From DASQUK01 sp963717085 (GTDB lineage: Bacteria > Actinomycetota > Acidimicrobiia > Acidimicrobiales > VFJN01): 64,000 bases of DNA. Of this stretch, positions 17,968 through 30,506 are shown in pieces. The DNA lies in NCBI GenBank assembly GCA_963717085.1, contig CAVQVM010000020.1:124001-188000 (forward strand). The letters are read 5' to 3'. The translations under genes were made by a program, and so were the position numbers. How positions within the stretch are numbered: the first letter of the stretch is position 1; every line of letters begins with the position of its first letter. A model generated the notes under the pieces. It searched no databases and had not been told where the DNA came from. It worked only from the letters and a program-made list of their open reading frames with translations.

Positions 17968-18005
17968 TGGCGCCGTTCTGGTTGCTGGCAACCGAAACGG
18001 CGCCA
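17968..18005. repeat. 38-base hairpin, GGTTGC/GCAACC family copy 1
   Basis: TGGCGCCGTT and GGTTGC pair perfectly with GCAACC and AACGGCGCCA around a TG loop, with two small 2-base internal mismatches. It lies between two divergent genes, so a simple terminator role is unlikely. A related hairpin with the same GGTTGC/GCAACC core occurs at 44786-44828. Confidence 0.75.
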
Positions 18006-18096
18006 GGAACCGCCCTGGACGCCGTAGCCGCCCGCCAACCTCCGGTGCCGGCGTGGGCGTAGCCTCCTGCCATCCCCCTACGAAGGAGGCAAGGAC

Positions 18097-18396
18097 ATGG
18101 CCTTCGTACAGATCATCGATTTCCGCACGTCGAAGTTCGACGAGATGCGCAAGCTCGAGGAGGAATGGGAAGCCGCCGCCGGTCCCGACTCGGCGGCTCG
18201 CCGCGTGATCACCGGCGCCGATCGTGACGACTCGGGTCGCTACCTCCAGGTCGTGTTCTTCGACTCCTACGAGTCGGCCATGGAGAACTCCAACCTGCCC
18301 GTCACCCAGGACTTCGCCCAGAGGATGATGGCCCTCAGCGACGGCCCGCCGACCTTCTACAACCTGGACGTCGTCGAGGATCGCACGCTGGGCTGA
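18097..18396 (+). CDS. Small dimeric alpha/beta-barrel-type protein
   Basis: 99 aa with the pattern of an antibiotic-biosynthesis-monooxygenase/EthD-like fold: strand AFVQIIDFRT, helix FDEMRKLEEEWEAAA, strands RRVITGAD and YLQVVFFDSYESAME. No catalytic motif. Preceded by AAGGAGG at ideal spacing, so the start is firm and expression is probably high. Stands alone between two hairpins. Confidence 0.75.
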   Translation: MAFVQIIDFRTSKFDEMRKLEEEWEAAAGPDSAARRVITGADRDDSGRYLQVVFFDSYESAMENSNLPVTQDFAQRMMALSDGPPTFYNLDVVEDRTLG

Positions 18397-18399
18397 CGC

Positions 18400-18413
18400 C
18401 CCCTGACCAGGGG
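18400..18413 (+). terminator. Hairpin after the small barrel gene
   Basis: CCCCT and AGGGG separated by four bases begin four bases after the stop codon. No U tract. Probably ends the transcript before the Lhr helicase gene. Confidence 0.45.
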
Positions 18414-18464
18414 ATTGACGGCCGCCGTCGTTAACTGTCACAGGTCCGCGCCAGAATCGGAGGC

Positions 18465-22790
<4,326 letters not shown>

Positions 22791-22892
22791 CCTTCCGGCG
22801 TTCGGATGTGACGGTTGTCGGCGTTTGGGACGCCGGTCGGCGTGACGTGCGGGGCGGCGGCGGACGGGACCACGCCACCACCCAGTCGCCAC

Positions 22893-23789
22893 TCACCCCA
22901 TGCAGGACCTCAGCAGCTCCTCCAGCGCGCGGCGAGCGCCGCCCTCGGCCTCGAAGTCGACCCGCGTCGGTTCACCGTCGTCGACCACGACGTAGGCGGT
23001 GAAGATGAACGTGCGCTTGTACTCGATGAGGGCATGGGGGTCGCAGCGGGCCGCAGTGATGGCGACGGGACCCGCCGCCGTCGGCGTGGCGTCGGCGACC
23101 TCGAGCGCGGAGCCCGCCCCGCCCCCGGTGCTGACGGCGAAGATCACGTTGCCGCGCAACTCGTCCAGCGTCGCGGTCACCCCGGAGCTTCGCTGGGCCA
23201 GCTCGACCTCCCCCTCGATGGTCCGCCCCTCGGTGCGCTGCCACGTGTCGCCGAGGTGCAGATCGACGCTGGCCAGGACCGCGGTGGCTGCGCACTCCTC
23301 GGTGTTCAGCTCCGACAGCACCCCGCTGGGGATCTCCTCGATCGCCACCCGCACGTCGTCGCCGGCGAGCCGCGCGATCAGCTCCGGCGGGTCGGCGGCG
23401 ACGTCGTCGCACTGGGCCGTGCCGAACGGCAGGGGGATGGCAACGTGATCGCTAGCCGGCACCGGCACGTCGCGGACCTGGGGCGCGACGGGCTCGAACA
23501 GCGGCGAGTCCAGCTGGACCGCCGCGATCTCGACGTCCTGGTTGCCGCCGTTGGTCACGGTCAGCCGCAGGGACCGGTGGGTCTCGAACAGCGTCGACCG
23601 CTGCAGGGTGGCGGTCAGCGGTGCCGCGGGTTCGCCGCTTCCGCTCCCGCCATCGCCCTCGCCGGCTGCCGTGTCGGCACTGGCCCCGTTATCGGCGCTG
23701 CCGGCGTCGGTGCTGGCGCCGTCGTCCCCGGAACAGCCGACGGCGACCGCGAACAGCACCGCCACGGCGATCGAAGCCGTGCCTCGCAT
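22893..23789 (-). CDS. Secreted lipoprotein of unknown function
   Basis: 298 aa from ATG 23789. Signal peptide with lipobox AVAVGC|SGD near residue 19, an Ala/Gly/Ser/Asp linker to ~55, then a beta-rich domain (LRLTVTNGGNQDVEIAAVQL; VAIPLPFGTAQCDDV; FIFTAYVVVDDGEPTRVDF). Four cysteines besides the lipobox could form disulfides. No family recognised. The frame extends far upstream but only ATG 23789 gives a sensible export signal. Confidence 0.65.
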   Translation of the reverse strand: MRGTASIAVAVLFAVAVGCSGDDGASTDAGSADNGASADTAAGEGDGGSGSGEPAAPLTATLQRSTLFETHRSLRLTVTNGGNQDVEIAAVQLDSPLFEPVAPQVRDVPVPASDHVAIPLPFGTAQCDDVAADPPELIARLAGDDVRVAIEEIPSGVLSELNTEECAATAVLASVDLHLGDTWQRTEGRTIEGEVELAQRSSGVTATLDELRGNVIFAVSTGGGAGSALEVADATPTAAGPVAITAARCDPHALIEYKRTFIFTAYVVVDDGEPTRVDFEAEGGARRALEELLRSCMG

Positions 23790-23871
23790 CGTGGCGACGG
23801 TACTAGGCGACGCGCGCTGCCAAACACCGAAGGAGCGCCGGCGGTACATCGCCGCCCCGAAAGGAGCCGAC

Positions 23872-23988
23872 ATGTTCACGCGAGTACGACTGATCTGGGC
23901 CGGGCTGCTGGCCGCCGCGACCACCGCCGCCCTGGTCGGGGCACCGGCCATGGTCCAGGCCGGCATCAGCTGCAACGTGCTCGACTGA
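23872..23988 (+). CDS. 38-aa secreted micropeptide
   Basis: ATG 23872 preceded by AAAGGAG. The peptide starts MFTRVRLIWAGLLAAATTA, continues through a small-residue region to a probable signal-peptidase site (PAMVQA|G) and ends in GISCNVLD with one cysteine. A very short mature tail of 8-10 residues would be released. A second ORF with the same start follows 12 bases later. No function known. Confidence 0.5.
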   Translation: MFTRVRLIWAGLLAAATTAALVGAPAMVQAGISCNVLD

Positions 23989-24000
23989 GGAGGCTGACGA

Positions 24001-24164
24001 TGAGACGAATCCGCCTCCTGTGGGCCGGGCTGCTGGCCGCTGGCGGTGCGACATCGAGCCCTGGGCGCGGCGGTGGGGTCGGCTCTGAGCGCACGCCGAA
24101 CCTCGCTGGACTGTCGGCCGACAGCTGGCCCGATCGGCAGCTCGGTATCGACCGCCAGCCGTAG
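24001..24164 (+). CDS. Second micropeptide of the tandem pair, possibly degenerate
   Basis: ATG 24001 is preceded by GAGGAGG. The first residues MRRIRLLWAGLLAA closely repeat those of the peptide at 23872 (shared R-R/V-I-R-L-x-WAGLLAA core), after which the 54-aa frame becomes Gly/Pro-rich and loses signal-peptide character. One frame shift would give a more hydrophobic continuation (RALGAAVGSALSA), so a one-base indel is possible here too. Confidence 0.4.
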
Positions 24165-24232
24165 CGGCGCCACGATCGCATCGAGTACAGGCCCGGCCCG
24201 CCTACGACGCTCTCGACGCTTACGATGGGTCG

Positions 24233-24586
24233 ATGTCGCTCGCATGGGAGCAGGTCATCGTCGATTCCGCGGATCCGGAAGCCCTCGGTAGGTGGTGGGC
24301 GACCGCTCTCGACTGGGTCATCGTGAACGACGTTCCCGACGAGTTCGAGATCCGACCGACGCCGGACCGCACTCCCGGTCTTCTCTTTGCCCAGGTGCCC
24401 GAGCCCAAGCTGACCAAGAACCGGCTCCACATCGATCTTCGGCCCGACGATCAGCAGCGCGAGGTCGAGCGCCTGCTTGAGCTCGGGGCGACGCGCGCCG
24501 ACGTCGGGCAGGGCGACGAGTCCTGGGTGGTCCTGGCCGACCCCGAGGGCAACGAGTTCTGCGTTCTGACCGACCGGCGAGGCTGA
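24233..24586 (+). CDS. Glyoxalase-like (VOC superfamily) protein
   Basis: 117 aa with one complete vicinal-oxygen-chelate repeat pair: WEQVIVDSADPEALGRWW at the N-terminus, NRLHIDLRP near residue 63, and SWVVLADPEGNEFCVL near 96. The HID and the final E could bind metal. The subfamily is common in actinobacteria and its substrates are mostly unknown. Confidence 0.85.
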   Translation: MSLAWEQVIVDSADPEALGRWWATALDWVIVNDVPDEFEIRPTPDRTPGLLFAQVPEPKLTKNRLHIDLRPDDQQREVERLLELGATRADVGQGDESWVVLADPEGNEFCVLTDRRG

Positions 24587-24730
24587 GCCGGCTCGATGCT
24601 GTGCCTGCGAGGCCGATTGGTCCAACCCGCTCGCGATCGCTAGCGCGCCCGATTGCCCCCCGCTCCGGAGCGATCTCGCTGGCCAGCCGAATCGGCTGTC
24701 AGAGCAGCCGCCGAGCCTCAGTGAACGCCA

Positions 24731-25022
24731 TCACCACTCCCTCGACGGATTGGGTCGGCCCAACTGAACCCCAGCGGCCGCGGACGGCGCGGGCGCGTCG
24801 CCCGACCGATATGCCCGCCACGTGTTGCAGCTGCGACAGGCCGCCTGCAAATTCGCCATATCGAACGAGCTACCACCCCGGGTTCACCGGGACGACGTGG
24901 TCGACGACCGACGCAACACCGCGACAACCCGGACCCCTCACCTGGCAGGTGAAGGTGTCCCGCACCAGGACAAGCCGCCTCACCCGATGCCACACCCGCC
25001 GGTCATACGGTCTGCCAGCCAC
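24731..25022 (-). pseudogene. HNH endonuclease, phage/element type, one-base frameshift
   Basis: From GTG 25022 the frame reads VAGRPYDRRVW, then VRRLVLVRDTFTCQVRGPGC, VVDHVVPVNP. One extra base in CCCC at 24876-24879 shifts the frame. After correction it continues GGSSFDMANLQAACRSCN and ends at TGA 24731; the 292-base span is one over a multiple of three. The RPYDRR opening, Cys pairs and DH...N...C motifs are typical of small HNH nucleases near phage packaging genes. It accompanies the integrase tail at 25267. Confidence 0.7.
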
Positions 25023-25266
25023 GCAAACCCCCTAGCCGTGCAAATATCCGAACATGGCGGGGTGGTGGGCCCAGATTCGGCGTTGGCTGACCACCGGCCC
25101 CCCTTGGGTATCACGCCGCTGGCGGCGAGTGTGGGCCCAGGCGATTGATCGGCGGCGGTGAGCTCGGGACGAGCCTCGGCCGAGCGTCGGCGTCAACGGG
25201 CGACCACTGAACGGCGACGTCATCGGGTGTCGATGCCTACTCGACCACCACGGTGCTGCCGCTGGC

Positions 25267-25569
25267 TTGGTGCTGCTGCTGCTGGGCGTCGGCCTGGTGC
25301 TTGGCCGTGTGTGGGCGACAGCCCGGACCCGAGCCGAGTCGCCAGCATGGGCGACGCCGCATGATCTACGCCACTACTTCGCCTCGGTGTTGATTCGCTC
25401 GGGGGCGTCGGTGAAGGTCGTTCAGACCCGGCTAGGGCACTCGTCGGCGAAGACGACGCTCGACATTTACGGGCACTTGTTCGCTGATGAGGAGGACCGT
25501 ACACGGGCGGCGATCGACGCCGAGCTCGGTGTGGCGTGTCATCTGGGTGTCACGGCGGTGGGTCGATGA
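25267..25569 (+). pseudogene. Tyrosine recombinase, C-terminal remnant
   Basis: Only the catalytic C-terminus is recognisable: HDLRHYFASVLIRSG (catalytic H-x-x-R), LGHSSAKTT (His) and LDIYGHLF (nucleophilic Tyr). Upstream ~35 residues are unrelated hydrophobic sequence and no N-terminal arm or core domain is present. Clearly distinct from the integrase at 50798 (HTS and TMDVYGHL there). Together with the HNH remnant it marks an old insertion next to glnA. Confidence 0.75.
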
Positions 25570-25590
25570 CCCGAATCCGCAGGTCAGCGC

Positions 25591-27015
25591 CTACAGGTCG
25601 TAGTAGAGGGCGAACTCCCACGGGTGCGGGCGCAGCCGCAGGGCGTCGACCTCGTTCTCGCGCTTGTACGTCACCCACGTCTCGATCAGGTCGTCGGTGA
25701 AGACGCCACCCGCCTTGAGGAACGCCTGGTCCTCCTCGAGCGCCAACAGCACGGCGTCGAGCGACCCGGGCACTTGCGGCACCTTCGACAGCTCCTCGGG
25801 CGGCAGGTCGTAGAGGTCCTTGTCCACCGGGTCGGGGGGCTCGATGCGGTTCTGGATGCCGTCGAGGCCCGCCATCAGCATCGCCGAGAACGCCAGGTAG
25901 GGGTTGCACGAGGGGTCGGGGCAGCGGAACTCCAGCCGCTTGGCCTTGGGGCTCTGGCTGTACAGCGGGATACGCACGGCCGCCGACCGGTTGCGCTGGC
26001 TGTACACCAGGTTGACGGGCGCCTCGTAGCCCGGGACCAGGCGCTTGTAGCTGTTGGTGGTGGGGTTGGAGAAGGCGAGGATCGCCGGCGCGTGGGTCAG
26101 AAGCCCACCGATGTACCAGCGGCCCATGTCGCTGAGCCCGGCGTAGCCGGCCTCGCTGTAGAACAGCGGCTCGCCGCCCTTCCACAGCGACTGGTGGGTG
26201 TGCATGCCCGAACCATTGTCCTGGAACACCGGCTTGGGCATGAACGTGGCCGTCTTCCCCGCCTGCCGCGCCACGTTCTTCACCACGTACTTGTAGAGCA
26301 TGAGCTTGTCGGCCATGCGCAGCAGGCTGTCGAAGCGCATGTCGATCTCGGCCTGGCCGGCGGTGCCGACCTCGTGGTGGTGGATCTCGATCTCGACGCC
26401 CACCCTCTCGAGCACGAGGATCATCTCCGACCGCAGATCCTGGAAGTGGTCCATGGGTGGGACCGGGAAGTAGCCCTCCTTGTAGCGCGGCTTGTACCCG
26501 AGGTTGGGGTTCTCGTCGCGCCCGGTGTTCCACGCCGCCTCGACCGATTCGATCGAGTAGTAGCCCTCGTGCTCGTTCTGGTCGAAGCGGACGTCGTCGA
26601 ACACGAAGAACTCGGCCTCGGGCCCGACGTAGCAAGTGTCGGCGAGGCCGGTGGACGTGAGGTACTCCTCGGCCTTGCGGGCCACGTAGCGGGGATCGCG
26701 GCTGTAGGACTCGCCCGTGACCGGGTCGTTGACGTAGCAGTTGAGGTTCAGCGTCTTGTGCTGCGTGAACGGGTCGATGACCGCGGTGTTGGGGTCGGGG
26801 ACCAGGAGCATGTCCGACTCCTGGATCTCCTGGAACCCCCGGATCGAGGACCCGTCGAAGCCGACGCCCTCGTCGAACACCTCGGCGGTCAGCTGGCCGG
26901 CCGGCATGGAGAAGTGCTGCATCAGCCCCGGCAGGTCGCAGAATCGCACGTCGACGATCTCGATGCCCTCGTCGCCGATCAGTTGCAGCACGTCGTCAGG
27001 CGTTCGCTCTTCCAC
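25591..27015 (-). CDS. glnA: Glutamine synthetase type I-beta
   Basis: 474 aa; ATP-dependent conversion of glutamate and ammonia to glutamine, dodecameric cytosolic enzyme. Shows GFDGSSIRGF (about 53-62), PEAEFF metal ligands, HHEVGTAGQ, KPVFQDNGSGMHTHQSL, and the adenylylation site KDLYDLPPEE with Tyr near residue 402, which fits control by the GlnE encoded at 13322. GTG 27015 follows GGGAG. It lies 99 bases downstream of glnII on the same strand and could be co-transcribed with it. Confidence 0.97.
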   Translation of the reverse strand: MEERTPDDVLQLIGDEGIEIVDVRFCDLPGLMQHFSMPAGQLTAEVFDEGVGFDGSSIRGFQEIQESDMLLVPDPNTAVIDPFTQHKTLNLNCYVNDPVTGESYSRDPRYVARKAEEYLTSTGLADTCYVGPEAEFFVFDDVRFDQNEHEGYYSIESVEAAWNTGRDENPNLGYKPRYKEGYFPVPPMDHFQDLRSEMILVLERVGVEIEIHHHEVGTAGQAEIDMRFDSLLRMADKLMLYKYVVKNVARQAGKTATFMPKPVFQDNGSGMHTHQSLWKGGEPLFYSEAGYAGLSDMGRWYIGGLLTHAPAILAFSNPTTNSYKRLVPGYEAPVNLVYSQRNRSAAVRIPLYSQSPKAKRLEFRCPDPSCNPYLAFSAMLMAGLDGIQNRIEPPDPVDKDLYDLPPEELSKVPQVPGSLDAVLLALEEDQAFLKAGGVFTDDLIETWVTYKRENEVDALRLRPHPWEFALYYDL

Positions 27016-27114
27016 GATCGCTCCCTTCAGCGTCGTCGGCGGGCTCGCTGCCCCAGATCCGCCCGCACGCTACATGGGCCTGGGGACCCACAGCGGCTCG
27101 CCCGCTCGCGTCCG

Positions 27115-28116
27115 TCAGCCCGCCAGCGCCGAGCAGCAGGTGTCCACGATCAGGCGGGTCACGATGTACGGATCGCAGTTGGCGTTGGGCCGGCGATCCT
27201 CGATGTAGCCCTTCTTGTCCACCTCGACCTGCCACGGGATGCGGACCGACGCGCCGCGGTCGGACACGCCGAAGCTGAACTCGTCCCATGGTGCGGTCTC
27301 GTGGAGGCCGGTCAGGCGCCGCTGGATGTCGGCGCCGTAGCCGGCCACGTGCTCGGCCGCCTTGGGATCGAGCGCCTTGACCGCGGCCATCACCGCGTCG
27401 TAGCTCTCCCGCATGGCGTTGGTCGAGAAGTTGGTGTGGGCGCCGGCGCCATTCCAATCGCCGGGGACCGGCTTGGGGTCGAGTGTCGCCGCCACGTCGA
27501 AGTCCTCGGCCACCCGGTAGAGCAGCCACCGCGCCAGCCATAGCTCGTCGGCCACTTGGGGCGGCGCCACGGGGCCGACCTGGAACTCCCACTGGCCCGG
27601 CATGACCTCGGCGTTGATCCCCGAGATGTGCAGGCCGGCCGCCAGGCACGCGTCGAGGTGGGCCTCCACGATGTCGCGGCCGTACACCTCGTCGGCGCCG
27701 ACGCCGCAGTAGTAGCCGCCCTGCGGTGCCGGGAACCCGGTCGCCGGGAAGCCGTACGGGCGGCCGCCCTTGAAGAACGTGTACTCCTGCTCGATGCCGA
27801 AGAGCGGCTCGTGGTCCTTGAACTTGCTGGCGACCTCGGCGCAGGCGGCGCGGGTGTTGCTTGGATGCGGGGCCATGTCGGTGTTGAGGACCTCGCACAG
27901 GACCAGCACGTCGTCGCCGCCGCGGATGGGGTCGGGACAGGAGAACACCGGTTGGAGGACGCAGTCGGACTGGTCGCCCGGGGCCTGGTTGGTGCTGGAG
28001 CCGTCGAAGCCCCAGATGGGGAGGTCGGCGTCGTCGGTGACGATCTTCGTCTTCGAGCGCAGCTTGGCCGTCGGCTCGGTGCCGTCGATCCAGATGTATT
28101 CGGCCTTGTAGGGCAT
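27115..28116 (-). CDS. glnII: Glutamine synthetase type II (eukaryote-like)
   Basis: 333 aa, the short decameric GSII form. Typical motifs: IWGFDGSSTNQAPG near 34, EQEYTFF near 110, NAEVMPGQWEFQVGP near 165, GAGAHTNFSTNAMR near 220, and the Arg-rich NANCDPYIVTR end. Not regulated by adenylylation. Reads away from a shared control region (28203-28240) that also faces the second type I synthetase. Streptomyces likewise keeps GSII beside GSI (established knowledge). Confidence 0.96.
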   Translation of the reverse strand: MPYKAEYIWIDGTEPTAKLRSKTKIVTDDADLPIWGFDGSSTNQAPGDQSDCVLQPVFSCPDPIRGGDDVLVLCEVLNTDMAPHPSNTRAACAEVASKFKDHEPLFGIEQEYTFFKGGRPYGFPATGFPAPQGGYYCGVGADEVYGRDIVEAHLDACLAAGLHISGINAEVMPGQWEFQVGPVAPPQVADELWLARWLLYRVAEDFDVAATLDPKPVPGDWNGAGAHTNFSTNAMRESYDAVMAAVKALDPKAAEHVAGYGADIQRRLTGLHETAPWDEFSFGVSDRGASVRIPWQVEVDKKGYIEDRRPNANCDPYIVTRLIVDTCCSALAG

Positions 28117-28202
28117 CGGGGGGTCTGTCCTCCGGTCTCGACTCGTGTCGCGAGCTTGTACGCGGGTCCACGTACCGCCGGTCCGAACGCTGCCAGGGGG
28201 CC

Positions 28203-28240
28203 GTTTCCCGGTTGTTGCCCGAATGTGAACGCACTGTGAA
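28203..28240. promoter_or_regulatory. Predicted GlnR/PhoP-type operator: four pentamers at 11-base period
   Basis: On the minus strand the pentamers TTCAC, TTCAC, GCAAC and GAAAC (plus-strand 28236-28240, 28225-28229, 28214-28218, 28203-28207) are each separated by exactly six bases. This matches the GlnR box layout gTnAc-n6-GaAAc repeated twice. The first two also read as GTTCAC direct repeats with 11-base period, resembling a PHO box. It lies in the divergent region between glnII and the type I synthetase at 28293, whose downstream neighbour encodes a GlnR homologue. Confidence 0.65.
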
Positions 28241-28292
28241 CCGGGAATCCCCAGCTTGCGGCCCTCGCCGTCCTACCCTCAGGATTCTCGGT

Positions 28293-29636
28293 ATGGAGAG
28301 CACCGAACGCCAGCGTGAGTATGTGCTCCGCACGGTCGAAGAGCGTGGCGTGCGCATGATCCGGCTGTGGTTCACCGACGTGCTGGGCCAGCTCAAGTCG
28401 TTCGCCATCTCGCCCGTCGAGTTGGAGGGGGCGTTCGACGAGGGCATGCGGTTCGACGGCTCGTCGATCGACGGCTTCAGCCGGGTGCAGGAGTCCGACG
28501 TGCTCGCCAAGCCCGACCCCAACAGCTTCGAGCTCCTGCCCTGGGCTGAGAGCGTGGGCACATCGGCCCGCATGTTCTGCGACATCGTCAACCTCGACGG
28601 CACGGCCTTCGAGGGCGATCCGCGGCAGGTCCTGCGCCGCAACCTCGACGCCGCCCGCGATCGGGGCTTCAGCTTCTACGCCGCCCCCGAAATGGAGTTC
28701 TTCTACTTCGCCGACAGCGACTCCTCTCGGGCACCCCAGCCGCTCGACCAGGCGTCCTACTTCGACCTCACCACGGCCGACGTCGCCACGGACCTGCGCC
28801 AGCGCACCATCCACACGCTGGAGGCGATGGGGATCCCGGTCGAGTACAGCCACCACGAGGACGCCCCCAGCCAGCACGAGATCGACCTGCGCTACACGGA
28901 CGCCCTCACGATGGCCGACAACGTGATGACGTTCCGGCTGGTGGTGAAGGAGGTGGCGCTCGAGGCCGGGGTGCACGCCACGTTCATGCCCAAGCCCCTC
29001 GCCGGCGTCCAGGGCTCGGGGATGCACACCCACTTCTCGCTGTTCGAAGGGGATACCAACGCCTTCTACGAGGCCGGGGACGAGCGCAACCTGTCCAAGG
29101 TCGGTCGGGGCTTCATCGCCGGCCTGCTCGCCCACGCCAAGGAGATCACCGCTGTCACGAACCAGTGGGTCAACTCCTACAAGCGGCTCGTGGTCGGCTA
29201 CGAGGCGCCGATCTACACGTCCTGGGCCCGCAACAACCGCTCCGTGATCGTCAACCTGCCGCCGATCAAGCGGGGCAAGAGCGAGAGCACCCGCCTCGAG
29301 TACCGGGCGCCCGACCCCGCCTGCAATCCCTATCTGGCGTTCGCCGTGATCCTGGCCGCCGGGCTCAAGGGCGTCGAGGAGAGCTACGTGCTCCGGCCCG
29401 AGACGGCGGTGAACCTCTACGAGCTCACCGCCGAGGAGCTCATGGCCGAGGACATCGATACCGTGCCGCAGTCGCTATCCGACGCGCTCGACGCCATGGA
29501 GGGCTCGGAGCTGGTTGCCGGGGCGCTCGGGGAGCACGTGTTCGAATGGTTCATCCGCAACAAGCGCAAGGAGTGGATGGACTACAAGACCCAGGTCACG
29601 CAGTTCGAGCTCGACCGCTATCTCACGCGGCTGTGA
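28293..29636 (+). CDS. Glutamine synthetase type I-alpha-like paralogue
   Basis: 447 aa from ATG 28293. Has RFDGSSIDGF near 50, PEMEFFYF, HHEDAPSQHEIDLR, KPLAGVQGSGMHTHFSL and RNNRSVIVNLPP. The segment around ETAVNLYELTAEEL replaces the I-beta adenylylation loop, and it lacks the I-beta insertion, so it is probably not under GlnE control. It could be a true glutamine synthetase or a gamma-glutamylamide (polyamine) synthetase like Streptomyces GlnA3/GlnA4; the sequence alone cannot decide. Followed 17 bases later by the glnR homologue, so co-transcription is likely. Confidence 0.92.
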   Translation: MESTERQREYVLRTVEERGVRMIRLWFTDVLGQLKSFAISPVELEGAFDEGMRFDGSSIDGFSRVQESDVLAKPDPNSFELLPWAESVGTSARMFCDIVNLDGTAFEGDPRQVLRRNLDAARDRGFSFYAAPEMEFFYFADSDSSRAPQPLDQASYFDLTTADVATDLRQRTIHTLEAMGIPVEYSHHEDAPSQHEIDLRYTDALTMADNVMTFRLVVKEVALEAGVHATFMPKPLAGVQGSGMHTHFSLFEGDTNAFYEAGDERNLSKVGRGFIAGLLAHAKEITAVTNQWVNSYKRLVVGYEAPIYTSWARNNRSVIVNLPPIKRGKSESTRLEYRAPDPACNPYLAFAVILAAGLKGVEESYVLRPETAVNLYELTAEELMAEDIDTVPQSLSDALDAMEGSELVAGALGEHVFEWFIRNKRKEWMDYKTQVTQFELDRYLTRL

Positions 29637-29653
29637 ACGTGTCCGGACCGCCG

Positions 29654-30334
29654 ATGGAGCCACTGCTGCTGTACCCCGACCCGGCGCCGCCCGAGCTGGC
29701 GCAGGCCCTCGACCTGGCCGGGTATCCGTGGAAGGGCGTGTCCGACGAGCGCTCGGCGGCGCGATCCGAGCCCGACGCCGGCTGGGCCGGCGGGGTGATC
29801 GTCGCCGCCGCCGACCCCGAGGGCGCCTTCGCGTTGTGCCGGGCGCTGCGCAAGGGCGACGTGCCGCTCGAACCCCTGCTGCTGCTGGTCTCGGGCGGGC
29901 AGCTGGCCGACCTGGAGCTGCGCGAAGACCTGTTCGACGACTTCTGCCTGTACCCGTTCCAGCCGCTCGAGCTCGAGGCCCGCCTCAAGCACCTGTTGTG
30001 GCGGACCGGGCGAGGCACCCGGCCCGAGCTGGTCGAGTACGGCCCCCTGGTGCTCAACCTCGAGACCTACCAGGCAGCGATCGAGGGCCACCCGCTCGAC
30101 CTCACCTACATGGAGTACGAGCTGCTCAAGTTCCTCGCGTCGCATCCCGGTCGGGTGTTCACGCGCGAGACGCTGCTGAGCCGGGTGTGGGGCTACGAGT
30201 ACTACGGCGGGGCCCGCACGGTGGACGTCCACATCCGCCGCCTGCGCGCCAAGCTCGGCGAGGAGCACGCCCACCTGATCCAGACCGTGCGCTCGGTCGG
30301 CTACCGCTTCGGCCAGTCCCGCTGGAGCGTGTGA
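29654..30334 (+). CDS. glnR: GlnR-like orphan OmpR-family regulator of nitrogen metabolism
   Basis: 226 aa from ATG 29654 (GTG 29639 is an alternative). N-terminal receiver-like domain (~1-115) without a clear acidic phosphorylation pocket, as in actinobacterial GlnR. C-terminal winged helix: LDLTYMEYELLKFLASHPGR, then VWGYEYYGGARTVDVHIRRL and TVRSVGYRFG, nearly the wording of Streptomyces GlnR. GlnR activates glnA, glnII and amtB at low nitrogen. Being in one apparent operon with a glutamine synthetase, and near a four-pentamer operator, supports the assignment and suggests feedback control. Confidence 0.88.
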   Translation: MEPLLLYPDPAPPELAQALDLAGYPWKGVSDERSAARSEPDAGWAGGVIVAAADPEGAFALCRALRKGDVPLEPLLLLVSGGQLADLELREDLFDDFCLYPFQPLELEARLKHLLWRTGRGTRPELVEYGPLVLNLETYQAAIEGHPLDLTYMEYELLKFLASHPGRVFTRETLLSRVWGYEYYGGARTVDVHIRRLRAKLGEEHAHLIQTVRSVGYRFGQSRWSV

Positions 30335-30343
30335 GCGCCCGAC

Positions 30344-30502
30344 CTACTTGTTGAGGTCGATCAGCTCGCTCCCCGCGTTGCGGGCGTCGGCGTCCTCCTT
30401 GAGCGACCAGCCGAGCAGCGCGGCCAGGGCGGCACCCGACATGCACACCGCGACCGGGATCACGACGACGAGGACGATGGCCATGAGGATGGCGCCAGCC
30501 AT
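30344..30502 (-). CDS. 52-aa membrane protein
   Basis: ATG 30502 after GGAAGGA. One or two spans: AILMAIVLVVVIPVAVCMSG then AALAALLGWSLKED, ending in an acidic tail. It starts four bases after the RidA stop, so it is the third member of the operon XDH fusion - RidA - this gene. Function unknown. Confidence 0.65.
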   Translation of the reverse strand: MAGAILMAIVLVVVIPVAVCMSGAALAALLGWSLKEDADARNAGSELIDLNK

Positions 30503-30506
30503 GCCG

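Noticed and set aside
25624..27543. Long plus-strand frame across glnA
   Set aside because: Antisense shadow of glnA; no start signal and no recognisable domain.
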